DNA of 64,000 nt from Phycisphaerales bacterium AB-hyl4 (GTDB lineage Bacteria; Planctomycetota; Phycisphaerae; Phycisphaerales; Phycisphaeraceae), in assembly GCA_041821185.1 (NCBI GenBank), contig JBGUBD010000008.1, positions 1 to 64,000 of the forward strand, in the 5' to 3' direction. Position numbers and translations under genes: made by a program. The notes below the pieces were generated by a model. That model saw nothing but the letters and a program-made list of their open reading frames with translations. It was not told the DNA's origin and did no database searches. Shown here in pieces: positions 27,288 through 36,029 of the stretch (its first letter is position 1; every line of letters begins with the position of its first letter).

Positions 27288-28340
27288 ATGACTGACGGGG
27301 CTGACAAGACAACACGCAAGCCGATCATCGGCATCACCATGGGCGAGCCCGCCGGCGTCGGCCCGGAGGTGGTCGTCAAGGCGCTGGCCGACCCGAGCAT
27401 CCGCAAGCTCGGCCGGTTCGTGATCTACGGCATGAACGAGCTGCTGGCCTACGCCGCCGACCTTGCCGAGCTGGACACGTTCTGGTGGCGGCTGCAACAC
27501 GACTCGCCGCGGGCCGGCTTCGACCTGGTGCACGACGTGGTCGTGCTCGACTACGACGAATACTCCATGCTCGGCACGTCCGTGCACAAGCCCACCAAGC
27601 CAGGCGGCCAGGCGAGCCTGCGCTTTCTCGACGACGCCGTCGCCGCGACGCGAAAGCCCATCGAAGAAGGCGGCATCGACGCCCTCGTCACCGCGCCGGT
27701 GTGCAAAGAGTCGTGGCAGATGGCCGGCTGCCGCTTCCCCGGCCACACCGAGTTTCTCCAGCATCGCATGAAAGCCAAGCGCGTCGCCATGATGTTCCAG
27801 GCGCCCAAGCTCAATGTCGTGCTCGCCACCGTGCACGTCGCGCTGATGGACATTCGCAACCTGCTGACCATCGGCCGCGTGTTCGACCCGATCGAGCTCG
27901 GCCACGCCGCCATGCAGCAGATCGGCGTGCCCAACCCGCGCATCGCCGTCTGCGGCCTCAACCCCCACGCCTCCGAAAACGGACAGTTCGGCGACGAGGA
28001 AAGCCGCATCATCAAACCCGCCATCGACATGGCACGCGAACTGGGCATCGACGTGCAAGGCCCCCTCCCCGCCGACACCGTGTTCGGCCCCGCCATCGCC
28101 GGCAAGTATGACCTCGTCGTCGCGATGTATCACGACCAGGGCCTGATCCCCGTCAAAATGCTCGCCTTCGACAAAGCCGTCAACGTCACGCTCGGCCTGC
28201 CCATCGTCCGCACCAGCCCGGACCACGGCACGGCCTTCGACATCGTCGGCAAAAACCAGGCCAACCCCGGCAGCATGCAGGCCGCCATCCGCCTCGCCGC
28301 CAACCTCGCCTCGGGCGAAATCGCCAACAACACGCCGTAG
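27288..28340 (+). CDS. pdxA: 4-hydroxythreonine-4-phosphate dehydrogenase
   Basis: The 350-residue product oxidises 4-phosphohydroxy-L-threonine in the DXP-dependent pyridoxal phosphate pathway. IGITMGEPAGVGPEV opens the chain, PGHTEFLQHR provides a metal ligand, and MYHDQGLIPVKML and VRTSPDHGTAFDI are the conserved C-terminal motifs. Length is slightly above the usual 330. PdxA2-type relatives act on other substrates in sugar catabolism, but the standard motifs and lack of a catabolic neighbour favour pdxA. It is divergent from the Gfo/Idh operon. Confidence 0.93.
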   Translation: MTDGADKTTRKPIIGITMGEPAGVGPEVVVKALADPSIRKLGRFVIYGMNELLAYAADLAELDTFWWRLQHDSPRAGFDLVHDVVVLDYDEYSMLGTSVHKPTKPGGQASLRFLDDAVAATRKPIEEGGIDALVTAPVCKESWQMAGCRFPGHTEFLQHRMKAKRVAMMFQAPKLNVVLATVHVALMDIRNLLTIGRVFDPIELGHAAMQQIGVPNPRIAVCGLNPHASENGQFGDEESRIIKPAIDMARELGIDVQGPLPADTVFGPAIAGKYDLVVAMYHDQGLIPVKMLAFDKAVNVTLGLPIVRTSPDHGTAFDIVGKNQANPGSMQAAIRLAANLASGEIANNTP

Positions 28341-28432
28341 CCCCCGCCGGGCGGCCGTGAAACACTTCCGCTACACTATGCCGCAACCTGCGCGGGGCAG
28401 GGGCATTTTCCGCGACACGAAACAGGCCTTCT

Positions 28433-30955
28433 TTGAACGCCATCCGCAACTGGTATCAAGACGTCAGCGACGCGCATCTGCCGATCACCGACCCGGTGCT
28501 CATCTTTGCGCTGGTGATGATCCTCATCCTCCTCGGCCCCGCCGCCGCGCGACGCCTGGGCATGCCCGGACTCGTCGGGCTCATCATCGGCGGCGCGATC
28601 GTCGGCGAGGCGGGCCTGGGCCTCATCGCACGCCCCGGCACGATGGAGCTGCTCGGCACGGTCGGCCTGCTCTACCTCATGTTCGCCGCCGGCCTCGGGC
28701 TCGACCTCGCGCAGTTCAGCCGACAGCGAAACCGCAGCGTCATCTTCGGCCTCGTCTCGTTCTTCATCCCGCAGATCATGGGCGTCCTCGCCGGCGTCTA
28801 CCTGCTCGGCTTCGACCTGATCCCCGCTGTGCTGCTGGGCTCGATCGTCGGCTCGCACACGCTGCTCGCCCTGCCCATCGCCAAACGCATCGGCATCGCC
28901 CGCAACACCGCCATCACCATGGCCACCGGCGGCACGATCGTCACCGACGCGCTCTCGCTCACCGTGCTCGCCGTCGTCGCCGCCCTCGCCGCCGGCGAGA
29001 TGACCGCCATGTTCTGGATCACCTTCCCGCTGATGGTCGGCGCGTATGCCGCGTCCATCATCATCGGCCTGCCGATCATCGGCCGATGGTTTTACCGCAG
29101 CGTCCAACGCGAAGCGAACACCGAATTCGTCTTCCTGCTCGTCGTGCTGTTCATCTCCGCCGCGCTCAGCGACGCGGTGGGCCTCGCGCCCATCGTCGGG
29201 GCCTTCCTCGCCGGGCTGGTGATGAACCGCCTCGTGCCGGACACCGGCCCACTGATGAACCGGGTGCACTTCGTCGGCGAAGCCCTGTTCATCCCCTTCT
29301 TCCTGCTGGCGGTCGGCATGCTGGTCGACTTTCGCGTGCTCGTCAGTTGGAACGTGTGGTGGCTGGCGCTCGTGTTCACCTCCCTCGTCTTCGTGGGCAA
29401 GGGCGGCTCGGCACTGCTGGTCGCCCGGCTGTTCAAAAACACTCGCGAAGAAGGCTGGGCCATCGCCGGCCTGAGCATCCCCCAGGCCGCCGCCACGCTC
29501 GCCGTGACGCTGGTGGGCTATCGCCTGGAACTGTTCACCAGCGAGGTGGTCAACGCCGTCGTCGTGATGATGCTGCTGACCTGCCTCGTCGGACCCTGGC
29601 TGGTCGAACGCTTCGGCCGACAGGTTGCGTTGCAGGAAGAAAAAGCCCCCTACCGCCCCACCGACGCGCCGCAGCGCATGCTCGTGCCGCTGGGCAATCC
29701 CGCCACCGCCGACGCACTGATGGACCTCGCCTTCTCCATCCGCGACCAGGACAGCCACGAGCCGGTCTACCCGCTCACCGTCGCCCGTGACGACGGCCAG
29801 GTTGAAGCCCACGTCGCCGCCGGCGAAAAGATGCTAGGCCACGCCGTCATCCACGCCGCCGGCGCCAGCGTGCCCGTCATCCCCGTCACCCGCGTCGACA
29901 TCAACGTCGCCAACGGCATCACCCGCGCCGTCACCGAACTGCGCATCTCCAACATCGTCGTCGGCTGGAACGGCTACGGCGGCGGCAGGCAACGCATCTT
30001 CGGCGGCATCCTCGACCAGGTGCTCCAGCAGACGCAGCAGGCCGTGATGATCTGCCGCATGCAGCGGTTGCTCAACACGACCGAGCAAATCGTCATCGTC
30101 GTCCCGCCGTTGACCGACCGTCAGCCGGGCTTTGATGTCATGGTGCGGATGCTCAAGCTCATGGCGCACCACATCAGCGCCAAGCTGCGCGTGGTGACCA
30201 CCGAAGAAACGTGGACCGCGGTTCGACGCGTGTTCGAAAAAGGCAGACCCGAAGTCACCGTCAACTTCGAGCCCGTGAGCATCTGGTCAAACCTGCTGCC
30301 CGTGCTGGACAAGACGGTTGAAGAGCATGACATTCTCGCGCTGTTCAGCGCCCGCAAGGGTCGCCTGGCATGGCAGCCGATGCTCGACCGCCTGCCCTCA
30401 ACATTCGCCCGCCGGTTCGACGAACAGAACCTGCTCGTGGTCTACCCATCGGAAGTCGTGGTCGAGACGTCGTCCGCCATGGCGTCGCACCTTGATGAAC
30501 TGCCATTGATCGAAGCCCTCGCCGACGGCCGAACCGCCTTCGATCTCGACGAGCAGAACCACGAAGCCGCGCTGAAGCAGATTGTCGACGTGGTGTTCAG
30601 CGATGACGACGCGACGCGAAGCATCCTCACCGAAGTGCTCGTGCGCAACAGCCGCGAATTCTCCGCCGAGGTCACGCCCGGCGTCGTGCTGGTGCACGCC
30701 CACGTCTCGGCTGTGACCGAGCCTACCGTGCTGCTGGGCATCTCACCGGCAGGCCTGCGATTCCCCCTGGTGCAGCGGCCGGCCAACCTCGTCTTCGTGC
30801 TGCTGAGCCCCGCCAACCGCTCGCCGGAGCAGCACCTCAAAGCGCTTGCCGAGATCGCCAAGCTCGTACGACAGGAAACAACCGTCAAACGACTGCGCAA
30901 CGCGCGATCTGCCGACGACCTGCGACAATCGCTCGAACCCGCTAACGAAAAGTAA
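28433..30955 (+). CDS. CPA2-family cation:proton antiporter with C-terminal regulatory region
   Basis: The 840-residue product starts at TTG. About twelve transmembrane helices fill the first 420 residues, including IGGAIVGEAGLGLIA, the crossover region IGSHTLLALPIAKR and LAPIVGAFLAGLVMNR, as in KefB/NapA-type Na+/H+ or K+/H+ exchangers. The remaining 420 residues are soluble, with segments such as RMLVPLGNPATADALMDLA and IVVGWNGYGGGRQRIFGGIL, resembling tandem universal stress protein domains rather than the TrkA-N domain of Kef systems. It is a large, likely nucleotide-sensing ion exchanger of the inner membrane. Confidence 0.88.
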   Translation: MNAIRNWYQDVSDAHLPITDPVLIFALVMILILLGPAAARRLGMPGLVGLIIGGAIVGEAGLGLIARPGTMELLGTVGLLYLMFAAGLGLDLAQFSRQRNRSVIFGLVSFFIPQIMGVLAGVYLLGFDLIPAVLLGSIVGSHTLLALPIAKRIGIARNTAITMATGGTIVTDALSLTVLAVVAALAAGEMTAMFWITFPLMVGAYAASIIIGLPIIGRWFYRSVQREANTEFVFLLVVLFISAALSDAVGLAPIVGAFLAGLVMNRLVPDTGPLMNRVHFVGEALFIPFFLLAVGMLVDFRVLVSWNVWWLALVFTSLVFVGKGGSALLVARLFKNTREEGWAIAGLSIPQAAATLAVTLVGYRLELFTSEVVNAVVVMMLLTCLVGPWLVERFGRQVALQEEKAPYRPTDAPQRMLVPLGNPATADALMDLAFSIRDQDSHEPVYPLTVARDDGQVEAHVAAGEKMLGHAVIHAAGASVPVIPVTRVDINVANGITRAVTELRISNIVVGWNGYGGGRQRIFGGILDQVLQQTQQAVMICRMQRLLNTTEQIVIVVPPLTDRQPGFDVMVRMLKLMAHHISAKLRVVTTEETWTAVRRVFEKGRPEVTVNFEPVSIWSNLLPVLDKTVEEHDILALFSARKGRLAWQPMLDRLPSTFARRFDEQNLLVVYPSEVVVETSSAMASHLDELPLIEALADGRTAFDLDEQNHEAALKQIVDVVFSDDDATRSILTEVLVRNSREFSAEVTPGVVLVHAHVSAVTEPTVLLGISPAGLRFPLVQRPANLVFVLLSPANRSPEQHLKALAEIAKLVRQETTVKRLRNARSADDLRQSLEPANEK

Positions 30956-30986
30956 CACGGCTAGTACATGACCTTCGGGCACCATC

Positions 30987-31015
30987 GACGCCCACAGCGT
31001 CACGCCGTGGGCGTC
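30987..31015. repeat. GCCCACGG-family palindrome (one mismatch)
   Basis: Arms GACGCCCACAGCG and CGCCGTGGGCGTC flank TCA with a single mismatch. It lies 32 bases after the antiporter gene and before the convergent CCA transferase gene. Confidence 0.85.
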
Positions 31016-31047
31016 TGCCCCGCATACAAAGATGCATCGCACCCCCC

Positions 31048-32343
31048 TCACACCCCCCGAGCACGCTCCCGCACCCAGGCAAGCGCCCCCTCGCGATCAC
31101 GCACCCGCCCGTCGAGTTGGGCGTCATACACCTCTTCAAGCAGCCGTCCGAACGCCGGGCCGGGCGTCAGGCCAAGCTTGATCAGATCATTGCCATCCAC
31201 CAGCGGCGGCGGTGCGACGCCCTCCTCAATCAACGGCTGCGCTTCGCGCTCCAACGCCGCCACCTCCCGCGCTGCCGGCAACGCACGCAGCAGCCGCAGC
31301 GCTTCAGGCCACGCCGACGCTGCAAGCAATCGCTTTCGCCTCGCCACATCCAACGCCGACCAACGATACGCCACCGGCAACAGCGCCAGCATCGCCTTCG
31401 CCTGATCGTGATGCTGATTGCTCAGGCAAAGCGCCTTCCGCCATCGCCTTAAACGAGCCGGCGCCTCATGCCCCGCAAAGTTGACCACCCGCTCAAAGCT
31501 AAGCTCGCCCGCAAACTGCCGATCAATCAGCCACCCCACCAACAGCGTCGCATACGGCAACGCCGACGCGTCGCGCGTCAACGCCTCAAGCGTATGCAGC
31601 GGCACGTCAACATGATCCTCATTAAGCACCGGCCCATCGAGGCGAAGCGCGTGCACCATCCTCACCGCCAGCGCCGGCCGCGGCCCGGCAAGCATCGCCT
31701 GCACCTCCATGCCGATGCGCTCCCGGCTGATCTGCCCCAGATGCTTGGCCAGCGGACGAATCGCCGCGGCGGTCCTCGGCTCGATGTCAAAGTTCAGCCG
31801 AGCGGCGAAGCGCGGCGCACGCAACATGCGCAGGTAATCTTCACTGAACCGCTCCGACGGATCGCCGATCGCGCGAACAACACGCGCAGCAAGGTCCGCC
31901 CGGCCGCCGACGTAGTCGATGATCCGATCGCCCCCCGTGTCCGCGTCACGCTCGAACGGGTCGGCAAACAGGCCGTTGATGGTGAAATCGCGCCGCTTCG
32001 CGTCGTGCTCCGCGTCGGTGAAGATGACATGGTCCGGCCGACGCTTGTCGGTGTAACCCCACTCGCTGCGAAAGGTCGCCACTTCCACGTTGTTCCCGCC
32101 AAGACGAACCAGCACCACGCCGAACGCCTCCCCCACCGCTCGGCTACGCGGCAGCAACGCACGAACCTGCTCCGGCGTCGCGTCGGTGGCAATGTCGTAA
32201 TCCTTCGGCTCATGCCCAAGCAACGCATCGCGCACACAACCGCCGGCGAAGTAGGCGACATGCCCCGCATCGCGCAGCTCGCGCACGATCAGCATCGCCG
32301 CATCGCGGGCTGCCATCCGTCTGGAACGTGAGGGCCTGGCCAT
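31048..32343 (-). CDS. CCA tRNA nucleotidyltransferase / poly(A) polymerase family protein
   Basis: The 431-residue product, from the ATG at 32343, has the class II nucleotidyltransferase head: AYFAGGCVRDALLGHEPKDYDIATDA with its GG and D-x-D, then KRRDFTINGLFADPFE and DYLRMLRAPRFAARLNFDIE. It adds or repairs the CCA end of tRNA, or adds poly(A). A TTG at 32406 overlaps the upstream stop codon as TTGA and would add 21 Arg-rich residues; which start is used is undecided. The upstream lipoprotein gene is co-directional. Confidence 0.93.
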   Translation of the reverse strand: MARPSRSRRMAARDAAMLIVRELRDAGHVAYFAGGCVRDALLGHEPKDYDIATDATPEQVRALLPRSRAVGEAFGVVLVRLGGNNVEVATFRSEWGYTDKRRPDHVIFTDAEHDAKRRDFTINGLFADPFERDADTGGDRIIDYVGGRADLAARVVRAIGDPSERFSEDYLRMLRAPRFAARLNFDIEPRTAAAIRPLAKHLGQISRERIGMEVQAMLAGPRPALAVRMVHALRLDGPVLNEDHVDVPLHTLEALTRDASALPYATLLVGWLIDRQFAGELSFERVVNFAGHEAPARLRRWRKALCLSNQHHDQAKAMLALLPVAYRWSALDVARRKRLLAASAWPEALRLLRALPAAREVAALEREAQPLIEEGVAPPPLVDGNDLIKLGLTPGPAFGRLLEEVYDAQLDGRVRDREGALAWVRERARGV

Positions 32344-32402
32344 GTCCGCCAAGTGTATCGCAGGAATCGCGCCGAAGTACCGCCGACGCCGTCGCCAGCC
32401 AA

Positions 32403-32918
32403 TCAACCATGATCGTGGTCATGGCCATGATCGTGATGGTGATCGTGGTCATGGTCCTCGGCAGATTCCTCGGCCGCATCATCGCCATTGAGCTTGGCCA
32501 GGTAGCTCGCCGGGTCCTGAAGGAAAACCGTGTCGCAGCCGGCACAGCAGAACTTGACCTCCTGATCGCCGTACACCATCGACACCGGTGTGCCCATCGA
32601 GCCCAGTTGCGTGCCCGCGACGATGCACTCATCCAGCGGATACGCCGTCGCTTCGCCGGCCTCCACCGCCGCGACAGCCTCGTCGCCCATGAGCACACGC
32701 ACGTCGTCCGCTTCCGCATCGGCGGCAGCCGCCTCGGCCTCCGCCTCAGCATCCACACGCCACTCCGCGCCCGCCTCAACGCCCGGCCCCGTCTCCTCTT
32801 CCCCGCAGCCGGTCAGCACCAGGGCCAACCCCAACAGCCCCGCAGGCAGCACCACCCCCATGCAGCGGCTGAAGTTCATCGAAACAGGCAACAGGCCAAG
32901 GCAGCGGGAGTCAGTCAT
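32403..32918 (-). CDS. Lipoprotein with metal-binding CCxxC motif and His-rich tail
   Basis: The 171-residue product starts at the ATG at 32918 after GAGG. A lipobox LVLTGC follows a hydrophobic stretch. An acidic Ala/Glu linker leads to a segment YPLDECIVAG, then VKFCCAGCDTVFLQDPASYLAKL, like TRASH or YHS metal-sensing modules. The last 20 residues are almost all His and Asp (DHDHDHHHDHGHDHDHG). It probably binds Cu, Zn or Ni in the periplasm. No metal transporter lies next to it. Confidence 0.8.
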   Translation of the reverse strand: MTDSRCLGLLPVSMNFSRCMGVVLPAGLLGLALVLTGCGEEETGPGVEAGAEWRVDAEAEAEAAAADAEADDVRVLMGDEAVAAVEAGEATAYPLDECIVAGTQLGSMGTPVSMVYGDQEVKFCCAGCDTVFLQDPASYLAKLNGDDAAEESAEDHDHDHHHDHGHDHDHG

Positions 32919-33108
32919 GGTTCATATCCTCAAAGGCAAAGAGAAAAATCGGGCAACAATCAGCGTACGCACGCCCAGCCACGCCGGTTCATCAACCGCC
33001 ACAACGTCGCCCGCCGCCCATTCAATCAAGCCAGATCATAAGCCGACCTGAAGCCGCCAGCCAATCGACGCCCCTGCGGTTCATCGCTCGGCCACACCCT
33101 CGGCGGTT

Positions 33109-33135
33109 AAAGCCCACGGATGTAAATCCGTCGGT
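33109..33135. repeat. Degenerate GCCCACGG-family palindrome
   Basis: AAAGCCCACGGAT, TGTAA-type spacer, then ATCCGTCGGTGC: the right arm has lost two positions of pairing (TCGGTGC rather than TGGGC). It lies downstream of the Gfo/Idh gene and appears to be a decaying copy. Confidence 0.65.
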
Positions 33136-33169
33136 GCGTATCAACAGCACGATGGCAACTCATCCGCGC

Positions 33170-34207
33170 TCACCCCAACCCCGTTGCAGCGGGTCGAGCC
33201 GACGTATGACGATGAGCCGACGCAAGCGCCGCATACGCAGCCTCCGTCGCCCGCAAGCCATCTTCCGCGGAGGCCAACTCAATCAGTCGCCCCGCTTGAA
33301 TACTCTGAGCGAACCACTCGAAGATGCGATCAAACTGTTTATCCATACCCATCTTCTTCGACTCGTAGCTGCCTTGCTGATCGTACACCTTGAGCGTACC
33401 GCGGTCGGCGTCAAAGTCGGCCGTGCCTTCGTCGCCGATCACTGTAATCTGAAACAACGAGCCCATATCTTTCGTTCGCTTGCAATACAGCCAGCCAACT
33501 TCCACCAGCCCCACCGCCCCGTCCGTCATGCTGCACGAAGCCACAACGTGCTGCGGATGTTCGTAAGGCGGAAGCACGACGCCATGCGCATCAATACTCG
33601 CAAACTCCGCACCGGTGTACCACCGAATCCCTTCAAAAAAATGAACGCCCGAATCCGTGATCGGCCCGCCATTATTCATAAAGTGCTCCAACCGCTCCGT
33701 CGGCGTCCACTGGTGATTCGACCAGTCATACACAAACCGAACCACGCGGACCGTCCCCAGTCGGCCGGCGTCAATCTCCCGCTTGATCAACCGATACGCC
33801 TCGCCGCTGCGCGTGTTGAAATTCACCGCCAGCAAGCCTTTCGACCGCTCCGCCGCTGTCACCATTTCCCGACATTGCTCCGCGTTGCTCGCCATCGGCT
33901 TTTCGCAAAGCACATGCACATCGCGCTCCATCGCCGACATCGCAATCGCCGCATGCGTCTCCGCATGCGTCGCAACCACCAACGCATCAAGCTCTACCTC
34001 GTCAAGCAGTTCGCGGTAGTCTTCAAACACCCGGTCGGCCCCCCACTGCTTCGCCGACGCCTCCGCACGCGAGCGATCCACATCCGCCACCGCCGCCAGC
34101 GTCCAACGCCTCGGCGACGACGAAATCGCGCTCATATGTCGCTGCGCAACCATCCCGCAACCAACCACCCCAACACGATACGCACCGCCAACTCGACTCT
34201 CTGCCAT
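33170..34207 (-). CDS. Gfo/Idh/MocA family oxidoreductase
   Basis: The 345-residue product starts at the ATG at 34207 after AAGGAG. VGVVGCGMVAQRHMSAI is the NAD(P)-binding start, VLCEKPMASNAEQC the family signature, and NNGGPITDSGVHFFEGIRWYTG the catalytic-domain strand. These enzymes usually oxidise or reduce sugars or inositols. It is 58 bases downstream of an FAD oxidoreductase on the same strand, so both likely work on one carbohydrate pathway. The substrate is not evident. Confidence 0.87.
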   Translation of the reverse strand: MAESRVGGAYRVGVVGCGMVAQRHMSAISSSPRRWTLAAVADVDRSRAEASAKQWGADRVFEDYRELLDEVELDALVVATHAETHAAIAMSAMERDVHVLCEKPMASNAEQCREMVTAAERSKGLLAVNFNTRSGEAYRLIKREIDAGRLGTVRVVRFVYDWSNHQWTPTERLEHFMNNGGPITDSGVHFFEGIRWYTGAEFASIDAHGVVLPPYEHPQHVVASCSMTDGAVGLVEVGWLYCKRTKDMGSLFQITVIGDEGTADFDADRGTLKVYDQQGSYESKKMGMDKQFDRIFEWFAQSIQAGRLIELASAEDGLRATEAAYAALASAHRHTSARPAATGLG

Positions 34208-34265
34208 CACGACAACTCCTTCAACGTACGCCGCCGCCTTGCCGACCACGCACGCATGCAGCTCA

Positions 34266-35888
34266 TCAACCCGGCACGCGGATCGCCGGCCAGTCCAACG
34301 GCACACCCCGCGCCGTCAACGCCCGTTGCAATGCTTCAACCCGCTCCGCCGACGCCGCCACCGCCTGTGGCGAAACGCCTTCATCCACACACATCGCTGC
34401 AAGCTGACCCGCCGCCTCGCCGATGCTCCACTCCACCGGGTGCAGCCGATAGCAACCGTTGGCGATATGGGTCGTGCCGATATTCTTCGCCGCGGGCAGC
34501 AGGTTCCGCAACCGCACGGGCACGAGTGCACGAAGCGGAATCTGAAAGGGATAGCTTGGCATATCGATATAGTTGTCGCCCCCCGTGGACGGATGCAGAT
34601 CAAGGTGATACGCGCCAATGCCGACCGAATCATCAAACCGCGCCGCCTCCGCATCGCTGCCCCTTGCATGGCGGGCAACATGATTTTCCGTCACGGTGAG
34701 TTGGGCACGAATCCGCCGGGCCTCGCGAATGTAAGGCCGCTTCGCAAACCCGTCGCAAGTTCCCATGACGTCCGGCCGAAGGCGCAGGTTTGGATAACCC
34801 ACGCCGCCGTCCGACCGCGGCGCCTCAGTCTGCATCCAGTAAAACAACGACAACGACAATCGCTTCGCCTGCCGCATGTGATGCGCCGCATCCTTACATT
34901 CAAACACCGGCCCGACGATGTAATCGTTCTGTGGCCAGTTGACGATCGTAATGCCCGGATGCAACGCATCCGCCACCTCGTCCAGGCCCGTCCGCATCGC
35001 CGGATCGAAGATGCGCGGGTCGAGCACTTGTCGATATTCCCACAACCGCACACCCGCTTCGCCGCCGCGTTCGCCCGCCTCCACCGTGCCCTTACAAGGC
35101 TCAAGCGTTCGCGGATTGCTATAAACCCAACTCAGCATCCGCCCCGGCCAGGCCGGTGTAACCGCCGGCACGTACTCTCGCCAATGATCGTAATCGCTCG
35201 GCCGATCGATCACGTGATCCCCCGCCGCGCAATCCATCGCGAAGCACCACGTCACCGCCTGCATGTTCGTCGGCTGCGCCGCAGCCGGCGCATGCGGTTC
35301 ACCATGCTCCGACTGACTTTCAAAACCCGTGACATACTCACACCCGGCCAACGGCAGCAGGTCGCCGCATTCGCTCGCGTCAATCACAAACTTCGCTTGC
35401 ACGACAAACGGCTCGCCACCGTTCACCTGGCGAAACGTCACTGCCCGCACCGCGTCGCCGTCCACTTCCGCGCCCGTCGGCTCAACCTCATGCCACAACC
35501 GCAACCGCCCCGACGCCACATACCGCGCCAGCATCGCCTGCAACACCGCCACGCTGACCCAAGGCAGATGACCAATTCGACTTACCCACGCCCCACCCGG
35601 ATTCAGACATGCATCTTCAAACGCCGACCGCGTCAACGGAAAATGCTCGCGATAGTAACCTCGAACCAGCGAGCGATACCGCGCATAACTGCGCGCCGCC
35701 CCGCATGATTCGATCCACCGATTCTCATCCGGCGGCACGCCCTGCTGACTCACCTGCCCGCCAATCCAGTCCGTCGGCTCGGTGAGCACCACACGTCGGC
35801 CCGCCTCCAACGCCGCGAGCGCCGCCGCACATCCGCCCAAACCGCCGCCGACCACCAGCAGCTCACACTCGCAATCCGATTTCACCAT
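34266..35888 (-). CDS. FAD-dependent oxidoreductase
   Basis: The 540-residue product begins with an FAD-binding Rossmann motif, CELLVVGGGLGGCAAALAAL, followed by EPTDWIGGQVSQQG and AKFVIDASECGDLLPLAG, features of the FAD_oxidored family (PF12831) common in planctomycetes and Verrucomicrobia. A C-terminal FAD contact lies near IANGCYRLHPVEWSIGEAAG. No signal peptide is seen. Family members occur in polysaccharide catabolic clusters, but no substrate is established. It heads a two-gene unit with the Gfo/Idh gene. Confidence 0.85.
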   Translation of the reverse strand: MVKSDCECELLVVGGGLGGCAAALAALEAGRRVVLTEPTDWIGGQVSQQGVPPDENRWIESCGAARSYARYRSLVRGYYREHFPLTRSAFEDACLNPGGAWVSRIGHLPWVSVAVLQAMLARYVASGRLRLWHEVEPTGAEVDGDAVRAVTFRQVNGGEPFVVQAKFVIDASECGDLLPLAGCEYVTGFESQSEHGEPHAPAAAQPTNMQAVTWCFAMDCAAGDHVIDRPSDYDHWREYVPAVTPAWPGRMLSWVYSNPRTLEPCKGTVEAGERGGEAGVRLWEYRQVLDPRIFDPAMRTGLDEVADALHPGITIVNWPQNDYIVGPVFECKDAAHHMRQAKRLSLSLFYWMQTEAPRSDGGVGYPNLRLRPDVMGTCDGFAKRPYIREARRIRAQLTVTENHVARHARGSDAEAARFDDSVGIGAYHLDLHPSTGGDNYIDMPSYPFQIPLRALVPVRLRNLLPAAKNIGTTHIANGCYRLHPVEWSIGEAAGQLAAMCVDEGVSPQAVAASAERVEALQRALTARGVPLDWPAIRVPG

Positions 35889-35973
35889 GCCGCCTTGCTC
35901 AACTTCCAGCTGTCATTCGGTTCCAACCGTCATGCGAATCACGACGGACCCTGGCATGCTCATGCGTACAAAG

Positions 35974-35995
35974 CCCACGGATTGCAATCCGTGGG
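35974..35995. repeat. GCCCACGG-family palindrome (CCCACGGATT)
   Basis: Arms CCCACGGATT and AATCCGTGGG flank GC, inside AAAG and CTTT-like flanks. It lies between the PL8 gene stop and the FAD oxidoreductase start, both minus-strand genes. Confidence 0.85.
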
Positions 35996-36029
35996 TGCCT
36001 TTGCATACCTGTGGATCATCGCCCGAGTT

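Noticed and set aside
28376..29812. Long open frames opposite and overlapping the antiporter gene
   Set aside because: They are low-complexity Gly/Asp/Glu- or Arg-rich translations of the antiporter codons in other frames.
5714..35995. The recurring palindromes as a CRISPR array
   Set aside because: Copies are kilobases apart with no regular spacers and no cas genes, so they are dispersed hairpins and not a CRISPR array.
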